This document shows positions 12,094 to 23,964 of a stretch of DNA of 64,000 nucleotides, one piece after another. Position numbers and translations under genes: made by a program. Every line of letters starts with the position of its first letter. The first letter of the stretch is position 1. The notes below the pieces were generated by a model, which was given only the letters and a program-made list of their open reading frames with translations, had not been told where the DNA came from and ran no database searches. The stretch lies in contig CM060984.1 in assembly GCA_030765065.1 (NCBI GenBank), forward strand, positions 101,537,488-101,601,487. Direction: 5' to 3'. The stretch comes from Deroplatys truncata (Eukaryota > Arthropoda > Insecta > Mantodea > Mantidae).

Positions 12094-12330
12094 TCTCTCG
12101 TGATCATGCAAAGAGCATGGAATTTCAAAACTATAATATAGGGACACGCTCTCTAAACATCTGACTGTCGCTTTGCCTACTGAATCCTATAACGAAATCT
12201 GTAAATGTGAATGGAAAGTTTACCTGTATTAACAAGAAACAAAATAATAAGCTTTTGTAAGAATATTCTGTAGAAAAGTTTAGAAAAAATCATGCAAATG
12301 TAACACATCAGATTTTTTTAAATTACAAGC
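11244..12330 (+). repeat. Family M repeat with internal tandem duplication
   Basis: It opens with TTTACTTTCTCTACTGC and 'ttccagccaaaatttctata', runs through the usual blocks and closes at about 12320 with 'gcaaatgtaacacatcagat'. Near the 3' third, a unit of about 190 bp is present twice in tandem (about 11840-12027 and 12028-12201). Each unit holds a (CT)n run, at 11868-11927 and about 12053-12099. No coding content. Confidence 0.8.
11868..11927. repeat. (CT)n microsatellite
   Basis: A nearly uninterrupted CT run of about 60 bases; a second shorter run of the same kind lies at about 12053-12099 inside the duplicated unit. Confidence 0.9.
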
Positions 12331-12334
12331 TATT

Positions 12335-13590
12335 TATCACGGAGGTAAAGCAATCTCTAGTCTTAAAACCAATCTACAAAGTGTTTGTCCAATTTCAAAC
12401 GAATAATTACATGTTTATCACATCTAGAGGATAGGCTAGAAAGGACGTGAAGCAGATGGCATTTTGGCAACGCAATTCGCATCAGGAATTGAAATATACA
12501 CACGCTATTATAAAATGGTCCGAATGGCGCCCGACCCTCGAGACAATCTAATTCTGTCACTCCAAACTAACCGCCGGCTTGCTGAAATGTTTAGCATTAC
12601 ATATCCGGTGCCAACCTGGTACAAATGCCCCTAAACTCAATACAGGTGAGTGAGTGCTAGCATCAACACCCGCTTTTGCTAGTTATCCAACATTCAGAGA
12701 GAGAAAGAGAGTGAAAAATAATATAATCCCCATATTTCGCGGTCCTCTTGTTGCATTTAATTTTCGGTGTGATGACTTTATGGAATTTTTTGAGCACAAG
12801 TAATGGTATCCTTTTGGCGATATAAGAAACCGTTTTACCATAAAGCACAAACAAATCGAAGGTTCGCCCCCCCCATCTGTGGGTAGCGGTAATGTGTCCA
12901 ACTTTTAATCCGGAGAACCCAATTTCGAATCTTTGTTGGAGCGAGTTGCCTAGATAAGGGTTTTCTATTAGCCCCAAAAGATAAATATGAGGTAAAACTC
13001 ACTTCTTTGGACCTTGGCTCATTTGAAAACTTAACAGTTTCACCCACAGAACCAGAGAGAAATAAACCAGACGCCCAGGAATGCGACTAGGCAACTAAAG
13101 TTCATCTATCAACAAGTTAACCAAGCAGATGATGAAGGCGACTACGCAATTCAGGTCAACTGTCAGGCATCACAGTGACTATCTGTATGTACCCTCACAA
13201 CATCAATCGATCACAAAAGTTTACTTTCGATTATTTATACAAAACCAACTAGATGGCAGAGAAAGGCAACTATGTAACTAAAGCCAAATGTCCACCATGC
13301 ATTGAAGAATGTTTATCAAAGAACCTTTAGATGTTGAAGTGATATTAAACACCCCCCCCAAAAAAGTAATATCGTGGGGACATGATTTTGTGACGAAAAT
13401 GTCATCGGTGAAGTGGTCATCTTATTATACTCGTCGTGTGAACGTTTCAGTGTGGCGATATTGTGTTTCCAAATCACTGGCGCCTCGAAAGGGTTTGAAG
13501 ATTACAGTTGAATATACTTTTTTAACTGTTCGTTGCAAATATAACAAGGAAGCAGGTGTCTTCGAAAGCTGGACGTAACGTCGTACGTTT
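12335..13590. other. Sequence without a recognised gene
   Basis: Overlapping minus-strand frames of 65-104 codons (12363-13047) and an 89-codon plus-strand frame (13309-13578) lack known domains. I see no SINE boxes here. Confidence 0.4.
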
Positions 13591-13599
13591 AGGATAACG

Positions 13600-14180
13600 C
13601 CTCGGATAACCGAGCGAGGTGGCGTGATAACGTACGCGACTCGCATTCGGAAAATCCTGGGTTCATTCCCCGGCGACCGCCCACTTTGACCCATGGGTTT
13701 TTCGTGGTATTCCCGGGGTCGACAGGCCAATGCTGGGGTGTTTTCTTCTCTACTACGATTTCCTTTCCATCGTTTCCCTTCTCATCTTTCAGATGTGCTT
13801 ATAGGTTTCGCGGCGTATGGTGGTGCCGGAAAGATGGCGCGGATGCTGCGTATTCCCCCTGGACACCAGAGACCTGCTTGATTGGTGGGACGTTTTCGCC
13901 CTCTCTCGGCGGCTTCAGTAGTGGGAGGGTCGGCGAGCTTGGAAATGTTAAGGACTTCCGCGCGTCTCCGTTGTCTGTCTGCCTACGGCCTGCAGCCTCC
14001 TGTGGTTCCTTCACCTCATCCCTTCCTCCCGGGAGTGGTAGCCGCAATAGATCTGTGCAGATCGCAGCGCGCGAGGTGTGTCCCTCCTTTGAATCACCTC
14101 CACCTCTACCTCTACGCTCAGGGTATAGCTTCCCTCCTTACTGGCCACCTCTCTTGTTTGGCTTTTGTTCATGTATCTTT
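13600..14180 (+). repeat. SINE-1 copy, GC-rich and long
   Basis: It starts with the tRNA-like head 'cgagcgaggtggcgtgataa' (A box). A B-box-like 'GGGTTCATTCCCC' lies near 13670, then 'acccatgggtttttcgtggt', as in the copy at 2395. The body includes 'ctcctgtggttccttcacct' and 'ccgcaatagatctgtgcaga', shared with the copies at 2395 and 17870. Long open frames (177, 131 and 82 codons) in this stretch are by-products of its high GC content, not genes. Confidence 0.85.
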
Positions 14181-14184
14181 TTAC

Positions 14185-14363
14185 TTGTTCTACTACGTAC
14201 ACAGGAAGGAGAGAAGTAGGTACTGCATTCCATCCAAAAATTCGATACCGAGATTTCATCGGAAATACATGTTTTGAGGTCCCTGAATAAAAAAATACAT
14301 TTTAGGAAAAGGTCCGTGCGTGGGTGTCCGCGCGCGCGTGTGTGTGTGTGTGTGTGTCCGTCC

Positions 14364-14410
<47 letters not shown>

Positions 14411-15060
14411 CACGGCATAACTCAAAAACGAAAAGTCGGTTAAATTTAAGTTCAGATCTTCCAAAGATGCAACACAAAGATTTTCAAGAAAATCTCCCAA
14501 CTCCCACCATCCTTTACATGGAACATTTTTCGAAAATGTTTATTTTCTCAAAAATGCCTCTAACGATTTTAATTAAAATACCATATATTAAAGATATTTA
14601 CATGACAAATGAAATGTATATCTTAAATTTTCTGGAAATAGCCTGTGAAGTCCTCCTTATTTGGAAAGAATTTTATATAAACTTGTATATAAGTATAAAT
14701 AGTAAACGTTAAGCGATAGACGAAAACCTACTTAATAACAAATGTAGATCTCTTTAAAACACACAATTTATTTCAAACAACCATTTCCGAGGTATCCGTT
14801 ATTAATGGTTGAGATTGTTTAATATTCTGTTATTCTTTAAAGTGCTGTCGACATTCACTTGTTTCCCGCGAATGCACGAAACAGTATGGAATTTTAAGGC
14901 CAGTAAATAGCGTCCAATTCTTCAACATTTATACCCTAACGAAATGTGTAATGTAGCTATTTCTGCAAAGGTTTATCTCGATTAAATAGACAAATAAGCT
15001 TTCGTAAGAATAATTTTTATACCCACTAATAAACGATAATGGATAGAGAAAGGCATGCAG
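14185..15060 (+). repeat. Family M repeat with (GT)n(GA)n
   Basis: It begins around 'ttctactacgtacacaggaa' and continues with 'aaaattcgataccgagattt', then the microsatellite site at 14335-14410, which here holds a GT run, 'ccgtccgtgt', another GT run and a GA run. After that comes 'cataactcaaaaacgaaaag' and the standard body to about 15060. The 120-, 130- and 73-codon open frames across the run are low-complexity artefacts. Confidence 0.85.
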
Positions 15061-15061
15061 T

Positions 15062-15275
15062 GATGTTCACTCGCTTTACAGTGGTTTGTCTTTGGGTTGG
15101 CATTACTTTGGGATATTACATTAAATTTAGACACACATTCATACCTTCAGACTCGAGGGAGGATAGGGAATAATCGTGGCTAAAGAAAACTTCGCACCCT
15201 CCAGCCGGGAATCGAACCCGGGACTGCCAGATTTGGAGGTTAGATGCTAACCACCAGACCAGAGAAGCATTCTAA
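15062..15275 (-). repeat. tRNA-derived SINE (third type)
   Basis: On the minus strand 'GGTCTGGTGGTTAGCATC' is an A-box region and 'GGGTTCGATTCCCGG' a perfect B box, spaced as in a tRNA. The acceptor arms do not pair (gcttctc against ctggagg), so this is not a functional tRNA gene but the head of a SINE whose body runs down to about 15062. Confidence 0.75.
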
Positions 15276-15279
15276 TGAA

Positions 15280-17485
15280 TCTTGTTAAACCTATTAAGAA
15301 GACTACATATTTGTATGTGGTACTTGTGGCTTGCATATAAATTTTGTCACAAGCAAAGTGCAGTGGACAGATTAATATGGAGCGCTATCGCACACCGCTA
15401 AAATGCCTGCCCAGCAATTTCCAAAAGTGTATCAAAAGTTGAAAACTTACTTGAAAAGTCGCCCTGAGGGAATGAAATGCTGTTCTTCCTCGCCTAAGCA
15501 CGAGATACAGTAGCAAACTGCCGGTCACTACCACCTCTCATAACACACTATTTCGCATTTTCTTTGCATACATTCCGATGTTTAGTTTGAAGAACGAGTT
15601 CCAAGAACCCGAACTAATGTTTGTCTGCGTAGCTAAACGCCCAACGCAAGCTAATCCAGCCACTAAAACAATGGATTTGTAACTTTGTTATGAATGACCT
15701 TACTTCCGGAACGACTGGCACGCGGAAAACGCGATGCTTTGTGAATGTAAACTTCGTTCGTGCGCGTTGTACTAATACCCTTACTGGGAATACAATCCTT
15801 GCAGAGATTACAACGTCCTGTTTTTGCCGATAACTGATGACAGAATTTAATAAAAACTGCTACTTGCAACAGTTGTCGTTGCGTGTACTCCACTTGTTTG
15901 TGCACTATGCAATATCTAAAGATTGTTATGGTTTTGACATATGAAAGGAGCAAGGATGCATGCATGTTCCTTGTGTACGTGCGTACAAACAGGAAGATTT
16001 GCTACAGATTGTAAACAGGAAGGTTAAACATAGCAGCACAAGATGAAAGAAGATAAGTCTGAAAACACCTGAGTACCTAACTAAGCAGTGAAAATTGTTG
16101 TAGGAGTTTGCACCACGCTTTGGGCGTCAATTTGAAGTAGGTTTTATTGAAGGAGATGTATTATATTTCAACTGTTGGGGAGCTGAACTTGAAGTTTGTG
16201 TGCAACAGCACGTATGGAAAACAGTTTCCGGTAGCCTTCGTCCAAAATTTAAAAATATTAACCTTGTAATTTGACTGTTTCTTTAAATATTTAATATTTA
16301 TGTTTGCCTCGGCTGCGTCAGTATTTATTTTTAGAGACACGATTCTCTTAGCAGGGTTGTGGTACGACTAAGAATGTAGGCTTACACAGATTATAATTTT
16401 ACTTCACTCCTTTTATTAATACTTGATACGACTCAAATAACACTTCACTGATATAGAGAGCTGTGAGATTCTTTAATTAATTACTTGCACTTTTTAACAC
16501 GTAAAACTATTTTCGTCTCACACGAATACGTATTAAATTTCTTGAGGACTTGTCTCGCGTCCAGTTAAGAACACTGCTTGAGGCAACTGAATTGATTTCA
16601 ACCGCCTAAACTTGTAAATTTCTGTATTTCAAGTCTCTGCTTGGCTAATCCTATTCCGATAGAATACCTTCATTTAACTAAAGCTTTTTCTGGTTGTTGA
16701 TTGGCTATTTTTAAACTGTCTCAAAATTTACATTATTGTTGCTCCAATAATGACTAGTAGCATTTAAACTTTCAAATTCATTATTGCCTCAAGGTTACCT
16801 CATTGTTAGCAATTTTTAACCTATTATTCTCACAGCTCCTATAATATTAAATTACGTGATATATTCACATAACATTATTACACATGGATACAATAATACA
16901 AACATATATATATGACTGTAACATACATTTTTTATATATTTTTACATACATATATTGCTTTAAGGCGGGCTGTTATTGAATTTATATTTTATATAATTAG
17001 ATTGAAACTTTTTAAGTGTTAAAAACACTGCCTCAGTAGGTTAATGATTTTAGATGATTACAGGGTAGATCATGTTTATACTTTAAATCTGTATATTTTT
17101 TCTTCTTCTTAACTTTCCTATACATTCCAAATAAATGAACTACCTACCTGCCTGCCTATCTAAGAAGAAATTCAATTCGGGGCGAGGGGTGTACTATATA
17201 TTTTTCTCGGCAATATTTCAAATTAAAATGAATTATTATTAAATAATATGCTTTGCCAATTTGAATTTTAAAGAGAACTAACCATAATTTGCTTTGCTTG
17301 TTTTATTACTTTTACTTTCTCTATACTTGATGCACTCTAAGAAACATACTTTTGTATTAGTTCGCGCAACATATGCACAGCATATGCAATCGATGTGCAA
17401 TAACGGCTCATTTTCAGTTAACTGGTTGGTTTCTATTTCTAAATAACAGTAAAAATGCAGCATATGGTAATGAAACCATTAAACG
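15280..17485. other. Long AT-rich stretch, nothing recognised
   Basis: It contains a 100-codon minus-strand open frame (15965-15663) that I do not recognise; it has one basic C-terminal half and no domain. The rest is AT-rich with scattered short frames. A diverged host exon could be missed here by eye. Confidence 0.4.
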
Positions 17486-17489
17486 TATC

Positions 17490-18600
17490 CATTAACGCAT
17501 CTTAAAAGTAATAGTAGATAAAGAAAAGATGAGATCTATTTTCTACTCTTAGGCTGAGTGTTGCGGTCAAAGGCCAATGAGAGCATTCACTTCGACCAAT
17601 ACTTGAAGCTGTCTCTCGCCTTTATTTACGTCGAGTGTGTTTCTTATTTCGGGAAGAGTATAGTACCTACTTATAATAGGCAGCGTGTATGAACATAACT
17701 CAAAAACGAAAGTCAGATAAATACCAAACCTAGTATTTAAGTTCGGTATATTCCAAGGGTGCGACACTAGACTCCCACTACAAAATGGAAAATTGCTCAT
17801 TGTTTCTTATTTTCTCAAAAACAGCTCTAATGATTTTGATTAAAATACCATAGGATGTAGGATGTAATTGTCGGAGGGGGATACTTCGCCAATGCGACCA
17901 ACTAGATCTATTTGGCTACACACCCCGGGAGGCAGGGATGAATTAAAGGAGCCGCAGGAGGTTGCACGTACCTAGGCAGACAGGACCCCAGAGACGCACG
18001 GAAAATCCCTATTATTTCCAATACGAAACATCCGCTCTCGCCATAAGATGCGGAGTCCCGCGAGAAGGTGACGAAGCGGTCCTTCGTTTATAATACCATA
18101 TTCAGATATTTGCATTATACATAAAATGCAATATATACATAGAATTGAATTTTCTGCGATTAACCTATGAAGTTCTCTTCACTCTGAATGAATTTTATGT
18201 AACTGGTAAGTCATAAAATAGACAAATAGCTTACTACCAAAAAATATAGACCTTGTAAAAACACAATTTATGTCAAATAAATTTGCTGTGGCATTTATAA
18301 ATTTTTAGATATTCTTTACTATTGGTTTGCAATTTCCAAACTTTATCAGGCACTTTTTTAAAGTGCCAGATCATCATTCATTTCTTTCTCGCGATGTCAT
18401 GAGATTTTATTATCGCTTCAGTCTCCTGTATCCCTCTTGTAGCTATAATAAAATGTTTAATGAAACTACTGCTAAAATTTGTCTCGATTAGCATGAAGTA
18501 GGTAGAGAAATAAGCTTTTATAAGAATAAGATTATAGAAGAGGTATAAAAGGAAACGATAATGGGTAGAGAAAGGCATGTAAAAGCAACATTTTTTTTTG
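17490..18600 (+). repeat. Family M repeat split by SINE-1
   Basis: The 5' part (to about 17860) has 'gaacataactcaaaaacgaa' and 'ttctaatgattttgattaaa'-type blocks. The body resumes at about 18090 ('taataccatattcagata') and ends near 18590 ('gggtagagaaaggcatgtaa'). The sequence between is a SINE-1 fragment. The short direct repeat 'aataccata' borders the insert on both sides, consistent with a target duplication. Confidence 0.75.
17868..18085 (-). repeat. SINE-1 fragment nested in family M
   Basis: It matches the 3' half of SINE-1: 'ggagggggatacttcgccaa', 'ctagatctatttggct', 'ggagccgcaggaggttgcac', 'agacaggaccccagagacgc'. The tRNA head is not recognisable, so this is a 5'-truncated insert. Confidence 0.75.
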
Positions 18601-18604
18601 TTTG

Positions 18605-19345
18605 TTTGAACATTACTTAGTTCAGATAATGTAGAACTACTTATGCATATAATTTATTGGTTATATTACGCTAAGGGGCGTTTTGCAAACTCGACGAGTT
18701 TTGATCCGAGATTCTTTAAAACACTTTACAAACAACTCTTTTTGGGCAGTCACACATTTTGTAAATATTAAATATTTAAACGCTAAAACTAATCTGGCTT
18801 AATGAAAACAAATGAATAAGGAAAAGACTCCGTTGTCAATAGACACACCATGATAGGTTCAAGCAAACGAAATCATTCCGAAAGACGTGACAAGAAGCAT
18901 ACAAGATTTTATATACATGTTATGAGATATTCCATCGGTATGTAAGATAGCAAATTCATTTTGGTATAGAATTCATAAAATTCACTTCCAGCTTATGCAT
19001 TTGTACTCCATAAGACCAGGAACGCGATCAACATTAAAATTTTATTTACCATTTCTCTGCTATGCTGACACTAAAAAGAATGAGAATTGCGACGAACTCA
19101 GACTCGAGTTTTTAGGGTTACAGCAGAGCTGACAAAAACAGAGACCCCACGTTTCTTTGAAATTTTATCTTGTTTCTTCATTTCCGTTCTTGCATATTTC
19201 AAGTTGTAAGTTCCTAATGTTACTTGAAAATCGTAAATGTGTTGACGAATACATTGATTTTTCATGTTAAAATTCTCTAGTGAGGTTAAATAAGAGTAAA
19301 ATCAGCAAGTGAGTAAAGGTCGGAACTAAAGATAGAAACTATGAA
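18605..19345. other. Sequence without a recognised feature
   Basis: AT-rich, no notable frame, no tRNA-like box. Confidence 0.4.
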
Positions 19346-19349
19346 ACAA

Positions 19350-20310
19350 ACAAAAATCTGATGTGTTGCACTCACAAGACTTTCTCTACACTTGTACAAA
19401 CTATTTTTACAAACGCTTATTCTCAACTACTTCATATTGATTGATATAAACATTTGCAGAAACTATCTTATTGCTAATTTTCTTGTAGGTGCAAGGGGAA
19501 TATGGTAGGCTTTAAGCGATATTCAAATCTTTTAAGAGCTGTTGCTATGTGGAGCATTCCATTTGCATATCCAGGACATTAAAAAAAAAACGAATTCCCA
19601 TTTGAGAGAAAGTATAAGTATTGGAAAATTCAAATGAATAACAAGGAATATCTCGGAAATGGTTCACTGAACATAAAAAATGTATATGACACAAATTGCG
19701 TGTCTTAACGAGATGTAGGTACACTTTTTTGCGTACAAGACTTTGTCTATCTCTTACGTTTACCAGTTATTCACAAACCATTCAGAATGAAGAGGACTTT
19801 TGGGGACATTCTCGGAAAATTCAAAATATACATTTCATTTTTCACTAAAATATGTGATATTTTAATCCAAATCGTTAGAGCCATTTTTGAGAAAATAAAA
19901 TTTTTCGAAAACTTTCCCATGTAAAGGGTAGTCTAGGGTGAGGGGATTTTCTTGAAAATCTTCGTGTCGCATCTTTGAAAGATACTGAATCTAAATACCA
20001 AGTTTGGTATTTATCCGACTTTTCGTTTTTGAGTTATGCTGTTCACAGACACACACCGCGAACCTTTGTCTAAAAGTGCTTTTTTTTTGCATTCAGGATG
20101 CCTCTAAACATGTATTTTCGGTGAAATCTCGGTATCAAAATTTTGGAATGCAATACTTCCCCTACGTACTATACGTAGTAGAGAAAGTAAAAAGGCCTTT
20201 TTTGGATTCAGGGGACCTCAAAGCATATATTTCCGGTGTAATCTCGGCATCGAATTTGGGTGGAATTCAATACCTCCCCTACTTATTATACGTAGTAGAG
20301 AAGGTAAAAA
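19350..20310 (-). repeat. Family M repeat plus partial tandem end
   Basis: It starts with 'aaaaatctgatgtgttgcac' and 'gactttctctac' and runs through all conserved blocks in reverse. The site next to 'gagttatgctgttcacagac' holds a short CA run. The copy ends near 20190 with GTAGTAGAGAAAGTAAAAA. A second partial 5' end follows at once (20200-20310), with 'ggattcaggggacctcaaag' and again GTAGTAGAGAAGGTAAAAA. Two ends in the same orientation point to a tandem or staggered insertion. Confidence 0.8.
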
Positions 20311-20314
20311 CTGA

Positions 20315-21435
20315 ATAAGTGAAAGATAGGCCTTAAAGGAAAACGCATTAGACGTAGTATTACTATATTAAAACACGTGAATACCACAGCAATATGAGTA
20401 ATAATACTCATGTTAGATACTGACTCACACTCGCTACATATTTTGCATAGCCCACTGACATGAAATCTTCTCTGGCGTGGCGTGGCGTTTTCTGAGAATT
20501 GCGCCAGCTTTAGTTTAAATATCATTTTATAAAATAATCCCAAAATATCCAGGTTCTTTATTGGGTAACACAAAGATTAAAACAATAGCGAATTAAGAAT
20601 TTACTTAATAAATTTAGTGAGCATGCACTGATGAATTACGGTTTTACAAATACTGCATTTATATATTCCTTTTTGGTCAAGTGGTCATCATTTTTGCTTC
20701 TCACCCTATAGTAAATACGGGCTAGAGCGGGGAAATTTTTCTTTAGCCAGAATTATTATTCTCTACCTTCCACATAATATGTAACTATAACAGGGGAGTA
20801 AATCTGTTTCGTGGCAAAAATGAATAAAACCATATGTATTTTTATTCTTAGTTGGTATTACAGTCCATGTGAGCCTTAGCCCACTGCTCTCTGTCTTTTC
20901 ACTCTTTCCAGTTACTAGTTCCAAAGCGACCAAGTCTGTCTGTCCACAATTCCATCGGCGAGTCCCCGAAGAAAAAGATTACATTCAACTAGTTATAACA
21001 CAATCTTATTACTCTTATTATCGGAGGAGACTCGGCACTGATCCAGGGAGGATAGTGTATCTATGCCCCACAAGGGGGCGAACCCGGGAGGCTGGAACCA
21101 GGAGTGGCGGGTCAGTAATGACAGGGTCCCTACAGTTTCCAAATTAAGATGCCCCGACATTGGACAGGCAGACCGGGGAACCCGCCCCACACAGAGGATC
21201 CAACGCCGCTTTCTGAAAGAGTGATTCTTATCCGCTTCAGACCTGGCACATATATGACACACACCTTAAAGCTTGTTTGTGTTCTGTAACCACAGCTGCA
21301 ATATTCTACCTTAATAGTAACCGAAATCAGGCCGTTAAAGTCTGAGTTGTGTGACCACACACGCAACATTCGACCTTAACGGCAAACGGAATGTGGTCCT
21401 AATGTTTATTTTGTCTGACACGCCTCCAAAATTTG
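20315..21435. other. Sequence without a recognised gene
   Basis: The stretch 20860-21190 is GC-richer and carries several 80-90 codon frames on both strands. It looks like repeat sequence ('gggcgaacccgggaggctgg' is B-box-like), but I cannot assign it to a family. No coding call. Confidence 0.35.
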
Positions 21436-21439
21436 ACTT

Positions 21440-21760
21440 TAATAGCAACTGAACTCGGGTCTGAAGAGGTTAAACCCCGACAACCAACTGAAGGCCGAGG
21501 GACGGAAAAAGTTCCATAGGGAGCATCCTTTTTCACTGCCATGCCACACCGAAACACCATCGCCGACACTTCCAACCTTGAAACAGACCTAATGGGTGAA
21601 GGACGAATGAAATGATGAATGGAACTCCTGCATCCGTCTGACGAATCAGGAAAATCCCCGAAACAACCATGAGTCAGAGTGACCTGTCACCGGGAATCGA
21701 ACCCGGGACCTCTCGAATGCGATCGCACGTGTTACCGCGCCGTCATCTCGCTCGGTTATA
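21440..21760 (-). repeat. SINE-1 copy
   Basis: Minus strand: the head 'gagcgagatgacggcgcggt' and the B box GGTTCGATTCCCGG lie near 21690-21755, followed by 'actcatggttgtttcgggg', the same layout as the copies at 2395 and 13600. The distal half (21470-21600) differs, so this may be a subfamily. Confidence 0.8.
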
Positions 21761-21838
21761 ACACTACCAATTGTTTCTCAAAACAAAGCACTTCGATGGG
21801 ACCACTAAAGTTAAAGGGAGCTATACAAATGAAATGAA

Positions 21839-21841
21839 ATA

Positions 21842-21905
<64 letters not shown>
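21839..21905. repeat. (AAT)n microsatellite
   Basis: About 22 AAT units with one early interruption. It lies within 100 bases of the SINE-1 head. The leucine run of the overlapping minus-strand open frame is purely a product of this repeat. Confidence 0.95.
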
Positions 21906-21906
<1 letters not shown>

Positions 21907-21909
21907 CTT

Positions 21910-22700
21910 TCTATTACTGTGGCGCCTGCTGGGTCAAAAAACCTTTGGAGGAAATTAAACTTATCCATCAAAAGCCATTATTTTGCTCTAGCAAGAATTC
22001 TTTCTTGCCTTTTGTTGGTATATTGAATGATTGGATCGAATCACGGGGGTATGTTAAACAGTATGCAATACTTTCCAACTTCACAGATATTTAAAACCAC
22101 ATCCTCTCACACCTGGATTTGAGAAATCCTTTGTTTCACTTCAACAAATGATTACTTTGATAGCAGGGGCCTGGGATCTTTGAGCCTGCCCCCTCCCAGA
22201 TATTCAGGAGGTGGTACTGAGACCCCTCAGTTGTGTTGTTCTAGTTCTATTGTTATTCTTTTTTTACTCTGCTGATACAAACCAGAGAGAGTGTGTGTGT
22301 GTGTGTGTGTATACCGCGTGAGTCTTCTCATCCTGCGAATTGATAACTAGGCAAAGCTGCATTTTTACACACCATGCGAAATGCAGGTGCTGACACCGCA
22401 TTCACCAGCCCGCTGATTAGGGCTACGGTGGTGCGCAATAGCCAAGTGCTGGAAAGTCATGGTGAAGGTCGGGCGTTCAAATTATGCCTGCGAATAAATG
22501 AGCCTTTTATTCATTTCTGTTCATGTTTCGAGAACGTTCTGGCAAATTAGGATTTCTTTCCGAATGCACTAAGAAGTGGATTTGCATATACTACTAACAA
22601 GTAACAATTTATGCTTTAATGAAATTCGCATAATTAAACTAATTGAGTGAAACGACACTTTCATGCCAAACTATCAGTTCTCATTAAATCTACTAAACAT
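21910..22700. other. Sequence without a recognised gene
   Basis: Contains a (TG)n run at about 22292-22311. No coding feature supported. Confidence 0.4.
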
Positions 22701-22704
22701 AAAA

Positions 22705-22800
22705 AGTACCTTCAAGTGGCAGTATTTGAACCTGAGACTTTCATCACTGAAGGCCAACGCACACACTGTTGCGCTACGAGTGCAAGCCACTGCACGGACA
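22705..22800 (-). repeat. tRNA-like SINE head
   Basis: Minus strand: 'GCGCAACAGTGTGTGCGTTG' gives an A-box-like region and 'TCAGGTTCAAATACTGCC' a B-box-like one at tRNA spacing. Short and degenerate, no clear body. Confidence 0.5.
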
Positions 22801-22927
22801 GCGGTGCAAAGCAGTCATTTCGGTCGAAATTGGTACGGCGTAAGCAGTAGACAGTATTTATGGCTTAACCTGTACAACGCCTGGACTGCATAACTTCACA
22901 ATCCGCAGGCTGAGAAGACTCACCCGG

Positions 22928-22937
<10 letters not shown>

Positions 22938-22961
<24 letters not shown>

Positions 22962-23320
22962 TACAGAGTGAAGCATTTAAGTTGGAGATTGTGCAATACC
23001 TCCAAAAGTAAGCGTTGTAGAAAGAAATGTCTTGAATAAAAGTTGTTTGATATTGTGGGGGAAAGTAAATGCCATTAGTCGTGTTTTGTTTGGAGGACGT
23101 TATTATAGTCATTTTAGGGACAATTTAATTTTTTTATGGAAACTTACAATTAGGGTCAAATTAAATTGACCCTAAAATAACTAACATTACATCCTCCAAA
23201 CAAAATACGACTAATGGCATTTACTTTCCCCCATAATGCCAAGCAACTTTTATTAAAAACATTTCTTACTACAACGTTTAGTTTTGTAGATATTGTACAG
23301 TTCTCAACTTAAATGATCCA

Positions 23321-23361
<41 letters not shown>
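22938..23361. repeat. Palindromic foldback element between (AC)n and (TA)n
   Basis: Two inverted arms of about 165 bp lie at 22967-23135 and 23156-23325. The innermost parts are strongest: 'gggggaaagtaaatgccatt' and 'tttgtttggagga' reappear reverse-complemented. The outer ends are 'gcatttaagttggaga' and, inverted, 'tcatttaagttgagaa'. The left arm is preceded by (AC)n (22938-22961) and the right is followed by (TA)n (23324-23361). There is no coding content. This is a foldback-type MITE with microsatellites at each tip. Confidence 0.8.
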
Positions 23362-23365
<4 letters not shown>

Positions 23366-23599
23366 TTCCCTGATGCAAACAGGATAACTGAGGCGGTCTA
23401 CGTAGGTATAAAGTTCACATATAACACATATGGCATTCTGAGAGAAACAGGATTGAAGATTTAGATTTACTTTTTCTAATAAAATTCTTAAAGATCTGAA
23501 ATTTTAAGAAACATAGTTTAAAATTTAATTTTTTTTGAGAATAATATATAAAATTTATTTTATAGTTCATATTTTTCTAAAGCACGTCACGTGTCCTTT

Positions 23600-23960
23600 T
23601 TACCCAGAATTGAATTTTAGGAGATGGAGGAATCAGTATATATTAAAGTAAGGTTTCGAATGCTTATTCTCACGATTATCGGTCCACTAATAAGCATGGT
23701 CGCACTTAAGGCACGTGTCATTTCAGTTTCTGCTTGGGGGGGGCAAAATTGCCTGAAGCAGTTGTCCGAATTTTCATATGAATTTTAATGACCTAGCCTA
23801 AGAGAAGATTATTTTTTATTTCTTAAATATGAAATATTTATATTAAAAGTAGAGTTATCATAATTTTTCTTTTGGTAGAGCAATAATAACCAGTAGCCTA
23901 ATTATTTCTCATAACTTGGGGGAGTGCCCTGTAGCCCGAAATGACGCCCCTGGCACATAA
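23600..23960 (-). repeat. Unnamed repeat, partner of 5640-5880
   Basis: In inverse orientation it shares 'gaagcagttgtccgaatttt', 'ggtagagcaataataacc' and 'aattatttctcataacttgg' with the copy at 5640. Both copies sit beside G-rich runs. Confidence 0.7.
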
Positions 23961-23964
23961 TATA

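Noticed and set aside
11868-12099. CRISPR-like or satellite array
   Set aside because: There are only two tandem units with CT runs inside a known repeat copy; no spacers.
13686-14219. 177-codon plus-strand open frame and overlapping long frames
   Set aside because: They lie entirely in a GC-rich SINE-1 copy that recurs at 2395, 17870 and 21440 with stops; no domain.
14138-14712. 120- and 130-codon frames with Ser/Leu or Arg/Glu runs
   Set aside because: They are translations of the GT/GA microsatellite in family M.
15190-15272. Functional tRNA gene
   Set aside because: A and B boxes are good, but the acceptor arms do not pair and SINE body sequence continues on.
15663-15965. 100-codon minus-strand open frame
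   Set aside because: I do not recognise it and nothing around it supports an exon; listed only as part of an unassigned stretch.
21756-21971. Leucine-rich 71-codon minus-strand frame
   Set aside because: It translates the (AAT)n run and has no other support.
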